From Chitinophaga sp. E66 (GTDB lineage: Bacteria; Bacteroidota; Bacteroidia; Chitinophagales; Chitinophagaceae), in the NCBI GenBank assembly GCA_019285755.1, contig CP079103.1, positions 5,551,001-5,615,000 of the forward strand: a DNA stretch of 64,000 bases, read 5' to 3'. The notes under the pieces are model-generated. The model was not told the DNA's origin, searched no databases, and saw nothing but the letters and a program-made list of their open reading frames with translations. A program made the position numbers and the translations under genes. Shown in pieces: positions 30,904 to 41,257 of this stretch (its first letter is position 1; each line of letters opens with the position of its first letter).

Positions 30904-32044
30904 TTACAGGCGTTCCTGGCTGCGTAACCAACGCTCGGGAATCTCGTTGTTGCTGGCCATCAGGTAATCTGAATAAGCGCATGGCACGAAGTTCTTGTCG
31001 GGGAGCTGCATCCACCAGCGGCCGGTTTTCTTGCTTTTGAGGAACACGGTGCTGATATCCGCGCCGGCGATATGGAATTCAGGAAAGACTCGCGCTCGTT
31101 GAGCTGCGCTTCCTTGTTGCGGACATGGCGCCCATCCAGGAAGTACCAGAGCATTTGCGAGATCTGTTTGGCGGTGAGGTTGTCGCGGTCTTTGGCGGGA
31201 TTGTACCCGTAGATGCCGTAGGTGGAGAGGTTGTTGCTCATGCCGGCATAACGGGATAGCGCACACGCTTCTTCTCCGCTAAAACCGTTAGGTGAAAGGG
31301 AGTGCGAAGGCGCGTCTGTATGTTTGATCATGCAGATGTCTACCGAAAAGAGGTCTGTATTGCGCAGCACGGGCTCGATTTCTTCGATGTTCTCGCGCAC
31401 TTTGCCCAGGCGGTAGCAATCGAACCGGAGCTTGTCGAGCGTTTCGAGCATGCGGGGCTGTACGAAGTAGCTCTGGAATCCGATGTGGTTGTAGTGCCGG
31501 ATGTAGTTGGGTTGTTCCATGAACATATCGAGGAGGAAGCGTTGCGACTTGACGGGGATGCTTCCTGGAGGTCGATGAGGGCATCGGCCACGCTGACTTC
31601 GATGATGTATTTTTTACAGGCGTACGCCTGGTATTGAGCGTAGGTGAGATCGTGGCTGCCGCCGAGGATGACGATGGTTTTACCGGCGTCTATCAGTTCG
31701 GTGAGCACGGTTTTGAGCGCGGCGTATGCGTCTGCCTGGGAGCGGCCGGGAAGGAGGTTTCCGGCGTCGGCGATGCGAAGGTCGCGGTGCCAGAGGAAGA
31801 GGCGATAGAATTCTTTGCGGATGACATCTGGCGCGGGGGTATCGGAATTGCTTTTTCCGTTGCCGCGTTGGTCGCCTGCGCCGAGGAAGATGATATCGGC
31901 GGCATCGAGGTTGGGCATGTGTCCTTTTTCGTAGCTATCGATCAGGTTGCCGACCTGGAGGTCTTCGTATTCTTCATCTTCGTTCAGTTCCGCTTTGGAA
32001 ACGGGGGACAGGTAATCTTGCAGGTGCGAAAAGTCTATCATCAC
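30904..32044 (-). CDS. Arginase/agmatinase/formimidoylglutamase superfamily protein, degenerate metal site
   Basis: About 380 residues with the ureohydrolase fold. The first metal motif is GGSHDLTYAQ. The second, usually DAHxD, reads DALID, so its His is absent. The third, usually SxDxDxxDP, reads SVDICMIKHTDAP. Other family cues: LGAGDQRGNGKSN, MSNNLSTYGIYGYNP. Two single-base losses, about 31567 and 31078. It may be a divergent enzyme or a non-catalytic relative. Start ATG 32044, with a TAGGTTTG element at 32064-32071 upstream on the minus strand. Confidence 0.75.
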
Positions 32045-32063
32045 AACGGATATTATTTGTGCG

Positions 32064-32071
32064 CAAACCTA
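32064..32071 (-). promoter_or_regulatory. Candidate -7 element (TAGGTTTG) for the arginase-like gene
   Basis: TAnnTTTG match 20 bases upstream of the ATG. The remainder of 32072-32321 shows no gene or clear element. Confidence 0.35.
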
Positions 32072-32321
32072 CAACAAGAATTTTACAAATCATGCGGGGG
32101 CGCTGTTCACTATATGAACGGCATGGGTAGGACGGGGAGCCGCCGTGCGGGCGGTCCGGAAAAATAATTGCGTGGAGTGGAATAGTTACCAGAGACAATA
32201 CGCGTTGGCTGTTGGAAAGGTGGCTTCTGCGTTTTTCGATACTACTGAACAATGGGATGAGCGCCGGGTCGTTGACCGTGAAAGGGAGACCTTTCCGGGA
32301 CGGTGGACGGATATGCGTCCT

Positions 32322-32570
32322 TTAGTTTTTGTGAATGATGAACTCAAAAGCTTTCGGCTCCTTGCGGAAGAAAGCGCGCTCCAGCACACGCCGCTTGCTG
32401 GTAACACGATGCTTGTTGCAGTCTGCCACTTCCGTAGCGGCAGCCAGAAAGTCCATCGTTTCTACCAGTGATAGCATATCGCTGATCTGCTTCACTTCCT
32501 GCTGGATCTCCTGCTCATTATAGCGATCTTCATGCAATAAAATGAGTAAATCCCTCTCTACAGGCTTCAT
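32322..32570 (-). CDS. Hypothetical small charged protein
   Basis: Intact 82-residue frame MKPVERDLLILLHEDRYNEQEIQQEVKQIS. It is rich in Glu/Arg and predicted helical, with no signal peptide or membrane segment. I recognise no family. The 3' neighbour on the same strand is absent and the upstream gene is a tiny lipoprotein. Its composition looks protein-like and no longer frame competes for the site, but it could be spurious. Confidence 0.5.
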   Translation of the reverse strand: MKPVERDLLILLHEDRYNEQEIQQEVKQISDMLSLVETMDFLAAATEVADCNKHRVTSKRRVLERAFFRKEPKAFEFIIHKN

Positions 32571-32675
32571 GCTAATTAGGTTTGATTGTTTTCGCTGTTG
32601 TTGACATCAATGTTTTCAATAACGGGCGCACAACTTACGATGTGCTTAAAGGTATAGGCGGGAATATTTCGTTTG

Positions 32676-32801
32676 TTAGTGCCGCATCCGCCCCTTCTGC
32701 ATAGGCGGGCAGCCGCAATCGTTTTTCTTCAGCACACTGCAACCTTGCCACGTTAAACTTGCCATTGTCAAGAAAATGAAAATCCAGTACATCTTTTTCA
32801 T
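32676..32801 (-). CDS. Tiny lipoprotein with CGC motif
   Basis: A 41-residue product starting at ATG 32801: MKKMYWIFIFLTMASLTWQGCSVLKKNDCGCPPMQKGRMRH. The hydrophobic signal ends at a lipobox-like WQGC, leaving a mature peptide of about 20 residues with a second Cys pair (DCGC). Similar micro-lipoproteins occur in Bacteroidota genomes; role unknown. Confidence 0.6.
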   Translation of the reverse strand: MKKMYWIFIFLTMASLTWQGCSVLKKNDCGCPPMQKGRMRH

Positions 32802-32934
32802 CGTCCAATAATAATATGCTTCTTCAATTAATGCTAGTCTGCTCAGCGGGAGTTTACCTTTTCTTAACAATGATCATTTCTAAATTAAACTATTTTCGCA
32901 ACAAATTCCTAAATATTTGTCCACAAGTCACACT

Positions 32935-34010
32935 GTGCAAAAAAAAAGTGCTCGTGGTACCCCTGGATTGGGGTCTCGGCCACGCCACGCGCGACATTCC
33001 GCTGATCCGTGAACTCTTAAACGCTGGTTGCGTGGTAGTTATTGCAGCAGAAGGAAAACACGCCGCACTCCTCTCCCGGGAATTCCCGGAGATCACCATC
33101 CTCCCCTCCCCGGTTATCATATCACATACAGCAAAAAGGCCTCTTTTTCGGCGTTAAAATCCTCCGCCAGGTCCCCAAGATCTGGAAAGCCGTCCGCCAT
33201 GAACAGGCCTGGCTACGCAAAACCGTTAAGGAACATGGCATTCACGCCGTCATCTCCGACAACCGGTTCGGCCTCTACCATCCAGATATCCCCTGCGTCT
33301 TCATCTCGCACCAGCTCCTGATCAAAACGCCCTTCGGAGGCGCCACGGAGCGCATCCTCCAACGCATCAACTACCGCTTTATCAATAAATACTCCGCCTG
33401 CTGGGTCCCCGATTTCCCGGAACCCACAACCTCAGCGGCGTACTCGCCCATCCGCCGAACTCCCGAACAACACCACCTACCGGGTTGCCTCTCCCGGTTT
33501 GAGCCACAGCCGGGCGTTATAAAGCAATACGACGTCCTCGCGCTCATCTCCGGCCCCGAACCACAACGCACCCAGCTGGAAACCATACTCAAAGAACAAC
33601 TCCGCCAGATCCCCGGCATCAAAGCCCTCATCGTCAGCGGAAAACCCGACCAGGCCAGCGAAGAGGCCCCGCACCCGGTATCTCCCAGGTCAGCCACCTC
33701 GGCGCCGCGGAACTCAATGCCGCCATGCAGGCCAGCGATATCGTCATCTCCCGCTCCGGGTACACCACCCTGATGGACCTCGCCAAACTCAACAAAAAGC
33801 CATCCTCATCCCCACCCCGGCCAATCCGAACAGGAATACCTAGGCAAACACCTCATGCAGGAAGGCTATTTTATCAGCGTGCCCCAACACCGCTTCCGGC
33901 TCCAAAAAGCCCTCGATGACGCAAAGACGTTCCCGTTCCGCACTTTTGGCCGGCCGGAAGACATGAATGCCTATAAATCCGTCGTCAAAAAGTTCGCGGA
34001 ATCACTTTAG
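32935..34010 (+). CDS. Glycosyltransferase, GT28/MurG-like (GT-B fold)
   Basis: About 360 residues after repair. The N-terminus KKVLVVPLDWGLGHATRDIPLIREL is the GT-B nucleotide-sugar glycine-rich start, followed by LFFGVKILRQVPKIWKAV, DNRFGLYHPDIPCVFISHQL and the C-terminal SDIVISRSGYTTLMDLAKLNKKAILIPTPGQSEQEYLGKHL, typical of MurG/UDP-sugar transferases. The start is uncertain: GTG 32935 precedes an A9 run of doubtful length. About seven single-base junctions, near 33113, 33150, 33425, 33468, 33664, 33802 and 33822. Acceptor unknown. Confidence 0.75.
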
Positions 34011-34041
34011 CGAAATCAATAATTTGCAATGTATTAACGAA

Positions 34042-34392
34042 TCAGAGGGCGTTCTTGAGCGCCTCCACGGTCTTCGCGTCGTTACCGATGAAGATCTTCC
34101 CGTTCACGATCCCCACCGGGCGCTTCAGAAAAGTATACTCCTCCAGTATCAGATCATGATAATCTTTTTCTGATAATGCCTTCCCCGCCAGGCCGCGCGC
34201 TTTATACTGCTGCGAACGCCTGCTGAACAATGCCTCATAGCTCCCGGCCAACGCATGCATCTCCTCCAGCTGCGCCGGCGTGATCTTTTCTTTCTTGATA
34301 TCCTGTAACTCCGCGCCTTTCGCTACCGCGGCCGTTTCTTCGAGAATTTTCTTGCAGGTGCCGCAGGTCGACAGGTGATAAATCTTCTTCAT
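34042..34392 (-). CDS. ArsC/Spx family protein
   Basis: Intact 116-residue thioredoxin-fold protein. N-terminal CGTCKK carries a CxxC pair, followed by DIKKEKITPAQLEEM and a C-terminal LKRPVGIVNGKIFIGND, matching arsenate-reductase/Spx/MgsR-like proteins. No arsenic genes nearby, so arsenate reduction is not implied. Divergent from polA, with 43 bases between starts. Confidence 0.85.
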   Translation of the reverse strand: MKKIYHLSTCGTCKKILEETAAVAKGAELQDIKKEKITPAQLEEMHALAGSYEALFSRRSQQYKARGLAGKALSEKDYHDLILEEYTFLKRPVGIVNGKIFIGNDAKTVEALKNAL

Positions 34393-34423
34393 CCGGTAAA
34401 ATTATGAATTATGGGTAAATGAT

Positions 34424-34431
34424 TACTTTTG
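34424..34431 (+). promoter_or_regulatory. Candidate -7 element (TACTTTTG) directly before polA
   Basis: TAnnTTTG match ending 4 bases before the polA ATG at 34436. If used, the transcript would be nearly leaderless. The -33 position holds TTA in place of TTG. Confidence 0.35.
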
Positions 34432-34435
34432 ACGA

Positions 34436-37249
34436 ATGAGCAAAAACTCTTCTTATTGGATGCCATGGCGCTGATTTACCGCGCCTATTACGCATTGATC
34501 CGGAACCCAAGACTCACCAGCAAGGGTAAGAACACCAATGCACAGTTTGGTTTCACCACTACGTTAATCCACCTCCTCAACAAGGAAAAACCCACGCACA
34601 TCGCTGTGGCTTTCGATACGCATGCCCCTACCGAACGGCATACCGATTTCGCGGATTATAAAGCCAACCGGGAAGACGCGCCCGAGGATCTCCTCGCCGC
34701 CCTCCCCGACATCAAGCGCATCATCGAAGGATTCAACATCCCCGTCCTCGAACTGGACGGCTATGAGGCAGACGATATCATCGGCACCGTGGCCTGGCAG
34801 GCCGCCGACCAGGGTTACTCCGTGTATATGGTAACCCCGACAAGGATTACGGCCAGCTCGTGAAAGACAACGTCTTCATCTGGAAACCGCCCGCACTCGG
34901 CAATAAAGAAGAAATCATGGGCCCCAGGGAAGTGTGTGAACGATGGGGCATCAACAACGTGGCGCAGGTCGTGGATATCTTAGGCCTGATGGGCGACGCG
35001 GTGGATAATATCCCCGGCATCCCCGGCGTAGGCGAGAAAACCGCCACCAAGCTGCTGGCAGAATGGGGCACCCTCGAAAACGCCATCGCCAACGCAGACA
35101 AGATACCCGGCAAGCTGGGCGAAAAAGTACGCGCGGGCGCAGATTCCGCCATCCTCTCCAAGAAACTGGCGACCATCATCACGGACGTACCTGTAGCGTT
35201 CCATGAAGAAAACTTCTGCTGCACGGAACTGAATAAAGAAAAGCTGTCGGAGATCTTTACCGAACTGGAATTCAAAAGTCTCGGCAAAACCATCCTCGGC
35301 GATTCTTTCAACGCGCTGGGCGGCGACCCGTCAAAACCCGTTCAGCAAGATCTCTTCGGCAATCCCACGGAAGCGCCCGCGCCATCCAATACCCTCGCCC
35401 AGCAGGCGGAAGCCATCGAGCTGCCGGGGCTGGCGGCCGATAAGAACATCGGGAACACTCCGCACAATTACATCCTCTCCGATACGCCTGAAAAACATGC
35501 GGAACTGGTAGCCTTGCTCATGCAGGCGCCCGTCATCAGCTTCGATACCGAGACCACCGGTACAGACGCCAACGCGGTAGATATCGTAGGGATGAGCTTT
35601 TCAGTCCAGCCCGCCGAAGGCTGGTACATCCCCTGCCGCCGGCGAAAGACGAGGTAATGAAGATCCTCGAAACCTTCCGCCCCGTATTCGAGCGTACGGA
35701 CGCCCAGTTCATCGCGCAGAACGCGAAATATGATATGATCGTTTTGAAATGGTACGGCATCGAAGTGAAAGGAAAACTCTTCGACACCATGCTGGCCCAT
35801 TACCTTATAGAGCCGGAAGGCCGCCGCTCGATGGACCTCCTCAGCGCTCAATACCTCCAGTACGAGCCGGTTTCCATTGAAACGCTCATCGGGAAGAAAG
35901 GCAAGAACCAGGGTAATATGCGCGATGTGGAGATCGAAAAGATCAAGGAGTACGCCGCCGAAGACGCAGACATCACCCTTCAGCTCAAATCCAAATTCGA
36001 GCCCCTGCTGCAGGAGCGCAACGTAGCCAACGTGTTCTACGACATCGAAGCTCCGCTCGTGCAGGTGCTGACCGACATGGAATATGAAGGCGTGAAAATT
36101 GACGTGCAGGCCCTGGCCGATTACTCACGCGAGCTGGAAACGGAAGTCCGCAGAGCGGAAGAAAGGTTTTCGAGCAGGCGGGCGTCCGCTTCAACCTGGG
36201 CTCTCCCAAGCAATTGGGCGAAGTGCTCTTCGAAAAGCTCCAGCTAGACCCCAAGGCCAAGAAAACCAAGACCGGGCAATACGCCACCGGGGAAGACGTG
36301 CTGGCCAAGCTTTCCAGCAAGCACCCCATCGTTGAGAACATCCTCGTGTTCCGCGAACTGAGCAAACTGAAATCCACCTATGTGGATGCGTTGCCCACGA
36401 TGATCAACCCGCGCACCAACCGCGTGCATACCTCCTACAACCAGGCGGTGGCCGTGACCGGGCGCCTCAGTTCCAACAATCCTAACCTTCAGAATATCCC
36501 CATCCGCACGGAAAGAGGGCGCGAAGTACGCAAGGCGTTCGTTCCCCGCAGCGAAGAATTCACCCTGCTCTCGGCCGACTATTCGCAAATCGAATTGCGG
36601 ATCATCGCCGCCATCAGCAAGGACCAGAACATGAGCGACGCCTTCCGCAGCGGACTGGACATCCACACCGCCACCGCCGCCAAAGTGTATGGCGTAGAGC
36701 TGGCAGACGTAACTTCTGACATGCGCCGCAATGCCAAGAGCGTAAACTTCGGCATCATATACGGGCAGAGCGCATTCGGCCTCAGCGAGAACCTGGGCAT
36801 CCCCAGGAGCGAGGCGAAGGCGTTGATCGACAACTACTTTGCCCAATACCCCGCCATCCGCCAGTACATGGAAGACCAGGTGAAGTTCGCGCAGAAGAAT
36901 GGGTACGTACAGACCGTGATGGGCCGCAAGCGCTGGCTGAAGGACATCAACTCTTCCAATGCCGTGGTGCGGGGTTTCGCGGAAAGGAACGCCATCAATA
37001 TGCCCATCCAGGGCACCGCGGCCGACCTTATCAAGCTGGCGATGATCTCCTGCATAAAACCTTCCGTGAGCATAATTTCCGCTCCCGGATGATCCTCCAG
37101 TGCATGACGAGCTTGTCTTTGATGCGCATAAAGATGAAATTGACATCATCAAGCCGCTCATCATCGAAGGCATGCGCAACGCCATGCCGCTCGACGTGCC
37201 CATCGAGGCAGAGATCGGGACGGGCAAAAACTGGCTGGAAGCGCATTGA
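34436..37249 (+). CDS. polA: DNA polymerase I
   Basis: About 938 residues. Repair of an A run at about 34447 gives the family start MSKKLFLLDAMALIYRAYYAL. Domains: 5' nuclease (YEADDIIGT, DNIPGIPGVGEKTA), 3'-5' exonuclease with intact DxE (ISFDTETTG), NxxxD and YxxxD (YAAEDAD), then polymerase motifs A (DYSQIELRI), B (RRNAKSVNFGIIYG) and C (VHDEL). So proofreading looks active, unlike many PolA. Other junctions: about 34842, 35637, 36167, 37049 and 37099. Ends GTGKNWLEAH. Confidence 0.94.
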
Positions 37250-37405
37250 TCCCAATAATTTTATAAGCAGACCTAACTAATGATATACCGGTGCGGGGCC
37301 CGTTTCCGCACCGGTTACAGTGAACAGAATTCAGCAACGGCACCCTGTCCCTGCATACAGGCCGCACCCCTTGCATATCCGCAAATCGTTTACTAGTTTT
37401 CACTT

Positions 37406-37996
37406 ATGATCCAAACCTCGAGGTTACAACTGTTGCCCTGCACATTGCAGTATTTTGAAGCGCTTTTGCATGGAAATGAAGCATTAGCCCAAATTTTGGG
37501 AATCGATGTACCGGAACAATGGACGGAGTACCCGGAAATGGTACTGGTGGCCTACGACAAGTTGCGCAACGCCCCCTCCTTGCTGGGATGGTTCTTTTAC
37601 CTGGCCGTACACAAGGCAGACAACCGCCTCATCGGCACCGCCGGCTTCAAAGGCCGGCCGGATAAAGATGGCACGGTTGAAATCGGTTACGAGGTTTCCG
37701 CGCCGTACCGTGAACAGGGCTACGCCACGGAAATGGCGGAGACGCTCATTCATTTCGCGTTCGGTCACCCCTACGTGTCCAAAGTAGTGGCGCATACGGA
37801 AGAGGAGTATAATGCCGCCGTGAAGGTGCTGCAGAAATCAGGGCTCCGTTTCGCCGGCGAGGTGAACGGCCGCGAAGCCGGAGAGCTGTGGCGCTGGGAG
37901 ATCTCCGCGAACAGTTCCAGGCGCGTTGACCGCTCATCCATCCTGCGGCCGCCGTTTCCCCTGATCCCCTACATTTGCCGCCTAAATCTGCAATAA
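37406..37996 (+). CDS. GNAT family N-acetyltransferase (RimJ-like)
   Basis: Intact 196 residues. N-terminal MIQTSRLQLLPCT, then VEIGYEVSAPYREQGYATEMAETLI for the acetyl-CoA pyrophosphate loop (Q/R-x-x-G-x-A-like REQGYAT) and a terminal LQKSGLRFAGEVNG...LWRWEI. The last 30 residues (SANSSRRVDR...) look non-domain and may result from a frame error, so the true stop could be earlier. Substrate unknown. The C1 peptidase starts 3 bases later. Confidence 0.82.
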   Translation: MIQTSRLQLLPCTLQYFEALLHGNEALAQILGIDVPEQWTEYPEMVLVAYDKLRNAPSLLGWFFYLAVHKADNRLIGTAGFKGRPDKDGTVEIGYEVSAPYREQGYATEMAETLIHFAFGHPYVSKVVAHTEEEYNAAVKVLQKSGLRFAGEVNGREAGELWRWEISANSSRRVDRSSILRPPFPLIPYICRLNLQ

Positions 37997-37999
37997 ATT

Positions 38000-39154
38000 A
38001 TGAGCATGAAGAATTGGATGCTGGGGGCAGCAATGCTGGCCGGTACCTCCGTCGTGGCGCAAACGATGCCGCTCACCAATAAACCCGGTAGCGAGTTAAA
38101 ATTCACCATCCTCAAAAGTCAGGATGCTTTCGCCGTACAGAACCAGGGTCAGACCGGCACCTGCTGGTCGTTTTCCGGACTTTCTTTCTTTGAATCAGAA
38201 CTCCTCCGCACCGGTAAGGGCAAAGACCTCAACCTGAGCGAAATGTTCGTGGTTCGCAAAATGTATCCCCTCAAAGCCGCCAACTTCGTGCGCATGCACG
38301 GTAAAGCCAATTTCGGCGAAGGCGGCGGTTTCCCCGACGATCTGCTCTGCCTTAAAAATTATGGCCTCGTTCCCCAGGAAGCGTATGACGGCAACCGCGA
38401 TAAAACTTACAATCACGCCGAAATGCTGGGCCTCCTCGAAGGCATGGTGAAAAACCTCGGCGACGCCAAAACCGTAAACCCCAACTGGCAGAAAGCCTTC
38501 AACGGCGTACTGGATGCATATATCGGCGCAGCGCCCGAACAGTTCCAGTACAAAGGCAAATCCTATACTCCGCAGACTTTCGCCAAAGAGCTCGGCCTCA
38601 ATGCCGACGATTACGTGATCGTTTCTTCCTTCACCCACCATCCTTTCTATGAGCAATTCGTGCTCGAAGTACCGGACAACTGGAACTGGGAGAAAGTATA
38701 TAACGTGCCCCTGAACGAGTTCACCGAGATCGCCGAGAAAGCGGTACTGGGCGGCTACACCCTCGCCTGGGCGGCAGACGTGAGCGAAAGAGGCTTTAAT
38801 TTCAAAGACGGCCTGGCCATCGTTCCCGAAAAAGATTGGGCAGACTATACCGACGCCGAGCGCCAATCACTGTTCTCCAAACCCGTGAAGGAAAAAACCA
38901 TCACGCAGGAGAACCGTCAGCTGGCTTTCGATAACTTCGAAACGCAGGACGACCACGGCATGCACATCACCGGTATCGCCAAAGACCAGGAAGGCAAGAA
39001 CTACTTCATCGTGAAGAACTCCTGGGGCGCTAATAATGGTTGCGGTGGATATTTCTACGCTTCCGTTCCCTATTTCGCCTACAAGACCACCTGCTACATG
39101 GTGAACAAGAAAGCTATCCCCGCGGCTATCGCGAAGAAAATGGGCATTAAATAA
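38000..39154 (+). CDS. Papain-like C1 peptidase, bleomycin hydrolase/aminopeptidase C family, exported
   Basis: Intact 384 residues with signal peptide (MKNWMLGAAMLAGTSVVAQ). Catalytic Cys in QGQTGTCWSFSGLSF, His in DDHGMHITGIA, Asn in VKNSWGANNG. Family cues NLSEMFVVRKMYP and GGGFPDDLLCLKNYG match PepC/bleomycin hydrolase, but the signal peptide suggests periplasmic action. One of the few long genes here with an unbroken frame. Start ATG 38000 or 38006. Confidence 0.92.
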   Translation: MSMKNWMLGAAMLAGTSVVAQTMPLTNKPGSELKFTILKSQDAFAVQNQGQTGTCWSFSGLSFFESELLRTGKGKDLNLSEMFVVRKMYPLKAANFVRMHGKANFGEGGGFPDDLLCLKNYGLVPQEAYDGNRDKTYNHAEMLGLLEGMVKNLGDAKTVNPNWQKAFNGVLDAYIGAAPEQFQYKGKSYTPQTFAKELGLNADDYVIVSSFTHHPFYEQFVLEVPDNWNWEKVYNVPLNEFTEIAEKAVLGGYTLAWAADVSERGFNFKDGLAIVPEKDWADYTDAERQSLFSKPVKEKTITQENRQLAFDNFETQDDHGMHITGIAKDQEGKNYFIVKNSWGANNGCGGYFYASVPYFAYKTTCYMVNKKAIPAAIAKKMGIK

Positions 39155-39174
39155 GCCAAAACGATATTTTGACG

Positions 39175-39204
39175 AGGCGCCTCCTTCCCGGAGGCGCCTT
39201 TTTA
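39175..39204 (+). terminator. Terminator after the C1 peptidase gene
   Basis: A 10-bp perfect stem (39175-39184 with 39190-39199) followed by T5. Confidence 0.88.
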
Positions 39205-39372
39205 TGGCCGGGAAAAATGGCAGCATTAGATGATTTCTAAATGTGGAATACCGTTAGGTTAGAAAACGTTCAATGCCGGTAGGAATGACAATAGAAGTTA
39301 CCTAATTAACAATTACGCCCCTTCCAGCCCGGCACGACTTTCGTACATTCCGGGTGCTAAATTCTTATAAAA

Positions 39373-40146
39373 ATGGGTATAAACACTTCACTTTTCACAT
39401 TTACCGGCAAGGTCGGCGGCTTCATCGGCTACCGGCGCAACGGTAAATATTGTCTCCGCTCGGCCCCGGAAAAGGTCCGGCAGACGCAAGCCACGCGCCA
39501 GGCCGCACAATGGTTCGGCGCCGCCAGCCGCAAAGCGGCACTTATCCGCAGCGGCATCGCGCCAGACCTGGACATCTATCCCGATGGCGGGCATGTCAAC
39601 CGGCTGAACAAGAACATCGTAAGGGCCGGCCGTAATAACCATGGCTGTGTTGAGGGATTCCGGTTTAACGGTTATTCCAGCGTGAAAACTTACTTCGTAT
39701 CAGGTATGGAATTTACTCCGGACGGGAAGCTGCACATCCCGGCGCAGGATCTTAATGTCCGGAAAGACTGTGTCCGCATGGAGGTAAAGCTTATCGGCAC
39801 CCGTATCGATTTTGTCAGCCGGAAAGTAACAGGATCGGATGCTTCCGTGATGTACATTGACCTGGAGCACCCCTATCCCTACTTTACCGGCGGGGATCTA
39901 TCCATTGACGTTCCGGGCAAAGGCACCTTATTGGTGACCGTTCAGGTAAGATTATACCTGGCAGAATGTGTATCCCTCAACCGCAAATACTGCGCGGCCG
40001 ATATTATTGCCGTACTAGACGATCAGGCGGCGAAAGTAATCCCCGCGAAAGCAAAGCCCCACCCGCAGCCATCCACTTCTTTGTCCTCGCCCCCAGATCT
40101 TTCGGCCCCTCAATCCGAAGGACTTATTTTCATCCAACGGGAATAG
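39373..40146 (+). CDS. Hypothetical protein, Bacteroidota-type (unrecognised)
   Basis: Intact 257 residues, no signal peptide. The N-terminus MGINTSLFTFTGKVGGFIGYRRNGKYCLRSAPEKVRQTQATRQAAQWFGAASRKAALIR has a short G-K-V-G-x2-G-Y stretch loosely like DUF6266 proteins; I am not sure of the relation. The middle has beta-strand character and the last 30 residues are Pro/Ser-rich. It stands alone, with about 220 bases of AT-rich DNA upstream and 385 downstream. Function unknown. Confidence 0.65.
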   Translation: MGINTSLFTFTGKVGGFIGYRRNGKYCLRSAPEKVRQTQATRQAAQWFGAASRKAALIRSGIAPDLDIYPDGGHVNRLNKNIVRAGRNNHGCVEGFRFNGYSSVKTYFVSGMEFTPDGKLHIPAQDLNVRKDCVRMEVKLIGTRIDFVSRKVTGSDASVMYIDLEHPYPYFTGGDLSIDVPGKGTLLVTVQVRLYLAECVSLNRKYCAADIIAVLDDQAAKVIPAKAKPHPQPSTSLSSPPDLSAPQSEGLIFIQRE

Positions 40147-40531
40147 CCTCGCCCCATTTGTATAAAATTTAGCATAAGTCTCTCATTATTAATTTATTCG
40201 CACCCCAAATTATCCCCGGCAGGCCATCCTCCGCCAGGCATTGCCATGGCTTGTAAGCAGTCCTCTCCCTCTTTATTTGCATTTCCCTGAAATTTCACCA
40301 CTACGCATTACCTCAACATGCCTTCCGGATCAAGTCCGCCTCAAGTGCACCCGCCACGGTATTATCATTGTATATCCATGCTATATTGCTTCGGATATCC
40401 TTCTATCATGCTTCCCTCTATTTCCCTTTAAGCCTTATTTATACTTTTCCTCTTACAAGGCATGACATTCCCTTTGTCATTTACCATCATGGCATGACTG
40501 CTACAACAATGATTATTTGTTTCCTGGATGA
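40147..40531. other. Intergenic region without a supported gene
   Basis: AT-rich compared with the surroundings, with pyrimidine-rich plus-strand stretches. A 74-codon frame at 40241-40465 has low-complexity hydrophobic composition and no recognisable features; I do not call it. No clear promoter, terminator or RNA structure seen. Confidence 0.6.
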
Positions 40532-41146
40532 TTAGCTGACCGCTTCCCAATCGCCGGCGCCTTCGCGGGTTACGATGGGTTCGGGGCCTGTGCAGTCGAT
40601 TACGGTAGACATGAGCACGCCGCCGGGGCCGCCGTCTACCACGATGTCTACCAGTTTACCGAATTTGTCATGGATGATCTCGGGATCGGTGTATTCTTCC
40701 ACGTACTCATCGATCGGGAGGAAGCGCTCATGATGGGGTTGCCCAGTTCGTTCACCAGCGTGCGGCAAATGAGATTGTCGGGTACGCGGATGCCTACGGT
40801 GTCGCGTTTGGTTTTCAGGAGCTTGGGCACTTGTTTGCTGGCGGGGAGGATGAAGGTGTAGGGGCCGGGCAGTGCTTTTTTGAGTATGCGGAAAAGCGGG
40901 GTGTCCACGCTTTTGGTATAATCCGTCAGGTGGCTGAGATCATAGCAGATGAATGAGAAATGCGCTTTCTTTGGGTCTATCCCTTGATCCGGGCGATGCG
41001 TTCCACCGCTTCCGGCTTGAAGATGTCGCATCCCATGCCGTAAACGGTATCGGTGGGGTAAATGACCACGCCGCCGTCTTTGAGGCATTCGATGATCGTC
41101 TTCAGGTTCCGGGGTTCGGGTTTTGCGGGTGCAATTCTAGTCTCAT
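40532..41146 (-). CDS. L-threonylcarbamoyladenylate synthase (Sua5/YrdC/YciO family)
   Basis: Makes threonylcarbamoyl-AMP for tRNA t6A. About 205 residues; start ATG 41146. YrdC cues: GGVVIYPTDTVYGMGCD, KRDTVGIRVPDN, PIMSASA, and the tail LVDIVVDGGPGGVLMSTVIDC and EPIVTREGAGDWEAV. The ending matches the YciO/YrdC subgroup without the Sua5 C-terminal domain. Three single-base losses, about 41113, 40981 and 40737. Confidence 0.85.
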
Positions 41147-41257
41147 GATCCTTCCTGTTTTAAATATTAACAATCTTCACCGGGCAATGTTGGCCGGTAA
41201 ATTACAACGGTATCTATAATCTTGCTAACTTTCCGCCCTGTTTCGAAATCACACCGG

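Noticed and set aside
40241..40465. 74-codon plus-strand frame as a gene
   Set aside because: Low-complexity hydrophobic composition, no family cue, no ribosome site and AT-rich context.
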